A DNA stretch of 64,000 bases, from contig CM019217.1 of the NCBI GenBank assembly GCA_009741485.1, forward strand, positions 30,728,061-30,792,060. Direction: 5' to 3'. This DNA comes from Malurus cyaneus samueli. Lineage: Eukaryota; Chordata; Aves; Passeriformes; Maluridae. Position 1 is the stretch's first letter, and every line of letters starts with the position of its first letter. This document shows positions 61,561 to 64,000 of this stretch, piece by piece. The position numbers were made by a program, and so were the translations under genes. The notes beneath the pieces are model-generated. The model was not told the DNA's origin. It ran no database searches and saw nothing but the letters and a program-made list of their open reading frames with translations.

Positions 61561-64000
61561 TAAAATACCCAGTCCAATAGATTTCTTATAGCCATGTGTA
61601 GCATCAGTCTCAACATGTTCTAAATGCTTTTAATAAGTTTATTTATAACAAGAGCTGGATATGAGTTTTGCATTGGAATTTCCTAACAGGAAATGTAGCT
61701 TCTGGAAAACTGATTTCTGTAAGACTTCTATAATGCCAAAAGATATATTTTCTTTTCAAAAATTAGCATATATCTAATTTTAACTTTTATTTGAGTCAAA
61801 TCAGAGAATTTTCATTTAGAAAAAGGACTTCAAAAATAGGCTGTGCATTCTTACAGCACATGGGTTTCCTTTTAAAGCAAGAAATCCCTCTAGTCCCATC
61901 CTTCATATGGAGCAGCATCCCTGCAGTACTGTGTCTTTTGCAATGCCTCTTAGAGTACAAAGTTTGATGTGAATATTATCTCACAGAGTAAGGAGGTTTG
62001 CAGGAGGTCTCGTACTACACAACTATTGCACACGAAGTACACCACAGGAAAATGAAGTTTCATTTCTTAAGTGATTCACATCATTGTGCTTCAGGCCATT
62101 TCAACAAATCAGAATGAAACACTGCAGTTTTAGTAATGCAAAAATACTCATATTCAAAAAAGCAGTGAACAGTCTGGATCTTATGAGACACTATAATATG
62201 AAAAAATACTGGTTTTTTTCCTCCAAAGGCAATTCAAAATAAATGTGCACTAATGCACAGTGTAAGTGAAGTGCTTCTTACTGAAATTTGCTTTAGACTA
62301 AAAGTATATTTTTTACTTTTTTTTTAAAAAAAATCACTTTCACCTTAGGTCATTTATTATTTTTCCCTTACAAACTATTTAATTTCAAGATTGGGTTATC
62401 CTGTTAAACATATTTCTGAATAATCTGAACATCCATGTGATGGAAATGAAAATAGACTTTAAAATATATGTGAATTTATTCCAGATATAGGAATAACACT
62501 TCTCCCCAGCATTTCTTCCTGTGCTTCTTTTATTTCCACACTCCTAAAGCAAGAAACCAAGGAAAATCAAACTACATACTAGTTAATGGGTTAGAGAGAA
62601 AGAAGATTTTAAACTCATATCCTGATTATTCATCATTGCAAATATGATAAAAAGTACGGGTCATGCACTAATATAGATTCTCTGTGAAATGCCAACTTGC
62701 TTGTTCCTGGTTCATTTGATGTCTTTTTAATATTCTATTTGGTTTTTGGTTTTGTTTTTTCCTTATAAGGAAGGGTCATTTAGAGAAATTAGAAAGAGTT
62801 AGATTTGGTGAAGAAATGAAAGGAAATGAAATTTAAATAAATGAAACAAAATGTTGCCATACTATGTAAATATTAATAGTGTAATAATTCATTTGGGGCA
62901 TATGGCAAAAACTATGTTTGTATCTCTGTGTTCCAGTTTGTTTCTTTTCTGATGTTATTGTAGCACTTGCTTCCTTTTCCATGTACCCTAGATAATACAT
63001 TCAACTTATTTTCAGTCCTAGCCTACATTTTAAAAGTTCTAAGTTTGCATTAGATTGATGTAATTGCTATCCTGTGAAGTTCTTTGTCTTGTATTTTTCA
63101 ACATATTAGAACATTTAAGAAGTATTTTCTGTAAAGATCTCTAGCAACCAATAAAGCAAAATGCATATAAATTTACTTTTTGGATGAATTTGCAAACATT
63201 CGCACATATGAATGAATACATCAGCTATTATAAACACATTTTATGTGTGTTTCAACTATCTGCTTAAAAGCCAAAATAATGTTTTAAAATTATTTCAAAA
63301 TCTAAATTCTATGCTAGTTTTAAGATATCTTTTTCAACTTGACACATCAGAAAGTGCTGCCAAAGTTAATCTGCAGATCAGAACTGAGTCATCTGCTTTC
63401 TATTCCATGAACTATCTCTTTAAATACAACATTTATGATTCCTCAAAAAGCATATTTTCCCATGACTTAGTTTTATTTAGAGATCTTCCAGTTAATTCTA
63501 GTCCTCACTTATAAGTATTGTCTCACCTTTCCCTGAAGGGTATTGCAGCTACTTGGTGAGATTGAGGCAGGGGGTGTTTGGTGGGGGAAAACAGGGGGAG
63601 CAAGGTGGAGAAGAGCCACAGGGGCTGCATAGAGCTCCTGATGTAATGAAGGAGAAATTTAATTAAAATACACCTGCTATATGTAGTCTGCCAGAATTTA
63701 ATTATACTAAGTGGCCAATTCTTATGGATGAGAAAGGCTATTCTCCTTATTTTTAACTAGGTGAAGCTCAATAATTCAAACCTGCCCATTGTCCTTTCAA
63801 GTTCAGAGCCTCACGATTTGTCACAGCCAGCTTTAGTAAAAGTGTTGTGGGACCATTGAGGGCTCTTGATTTAGACCCTCTGTTTTAAGGAGATTTTCAG
63901 ATCTTAAAGTACAGACTGGCTAAACAAATGTCCATTCCTTGAAACAGGATGAATGCAAAAGCTGTTTGACTGTTCTGGACATGTAATCAGTAACTTCCAT
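61561..64000. other. AT-rich single-copy DNA, no gene seen
   Basis: I see no supported gene up to the window edge. A purine-rich, G-rich stretch with three G5 tracts lies at 63570-63598. The 100-codon plus-strand frame at 63212-63514 is AT-driven and unrecognised. Confidence 0.55.

Noticed and set aside
1..64000. CRISPR arrays, bacterial operons, phage or plasmid genes
   Set aside because: No regularly spaced repeat-spacer array and no compact gene layout; the sequence is typical vertebrate noncoding DNA.

Overview
The window looks like vertebrate nuclear DNA and most probably avian, perhaps passerine. The evidence is three CR1-type LINE 3' ends with the ATTCTATG-like tail, long terminal repeats (LTRs) of endogenous retroviruses of the type scattered through bird genomes, a strongly AT-rich background, and many long poly-T/poly-A runs. 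No bacterial, phage or plasmid signature is present. No protein-coding gene could be supported. Open frames rarely exceed 100 codons, overlap each other on both strands, run through homopolymers or repeats, and match no protein family I recognise. The window is therefore an intergenic desert or part of a very large intron.

Layout. 1-410: AT-rich unique DNA. 410-965: the only CpG-rich segment, with imperfect tandem repeats and YY1-like and ETS-like motifs; it is a candidate CpG-island promoter or retroelement-derived regulatory block. 2440-2478: a perfect 15-bp hairpin. 2885-3995: an old endogenous retrovirus fragment (internal-type sequence, then an LTR with a TATAAA box). 4-24 kb: unique AT-rich DNA with a nonamer array, a 112-bp tandem duplication and long T runs. 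24-28 kb: a pair of 135-bp direct repeats 2.3 kb apart, a single N inside a T run, and a CR1 tail. About 28 kb: an exon-like open frame that I cannot identify. 30.6 kb: a T36/A-rich quasi-palindrome. 32.9 and 39.6 kb: two more CR1 tails. 39.73 kb: an A25 tract framed by perfect 10-bp inverted repeats. 49.2-53.6 kb: a cluster of LTR elements: one ERV1-like LTR, one ERVK-like LTR, and a composite element related to the one at 3 kb. 54-64 kb: mostly unique AT-rich DNA, with one GC-richer TATA-containing block at 61.25-61.56 kb.

There are no genes to assemble into a pathway. The content is decayed transposable elements, simple repeats, short inverted repeats and unannotated single-copy DNA that may hold regulatory elements. 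I did not find a convincing undescribed biological system. The most checkable oddities are the CpG-rich repeat block near the left end, the 135-bp repeat pair, the two homopolymer/inverted-repeat structures, and the excess of T runs over A runs on this strand.
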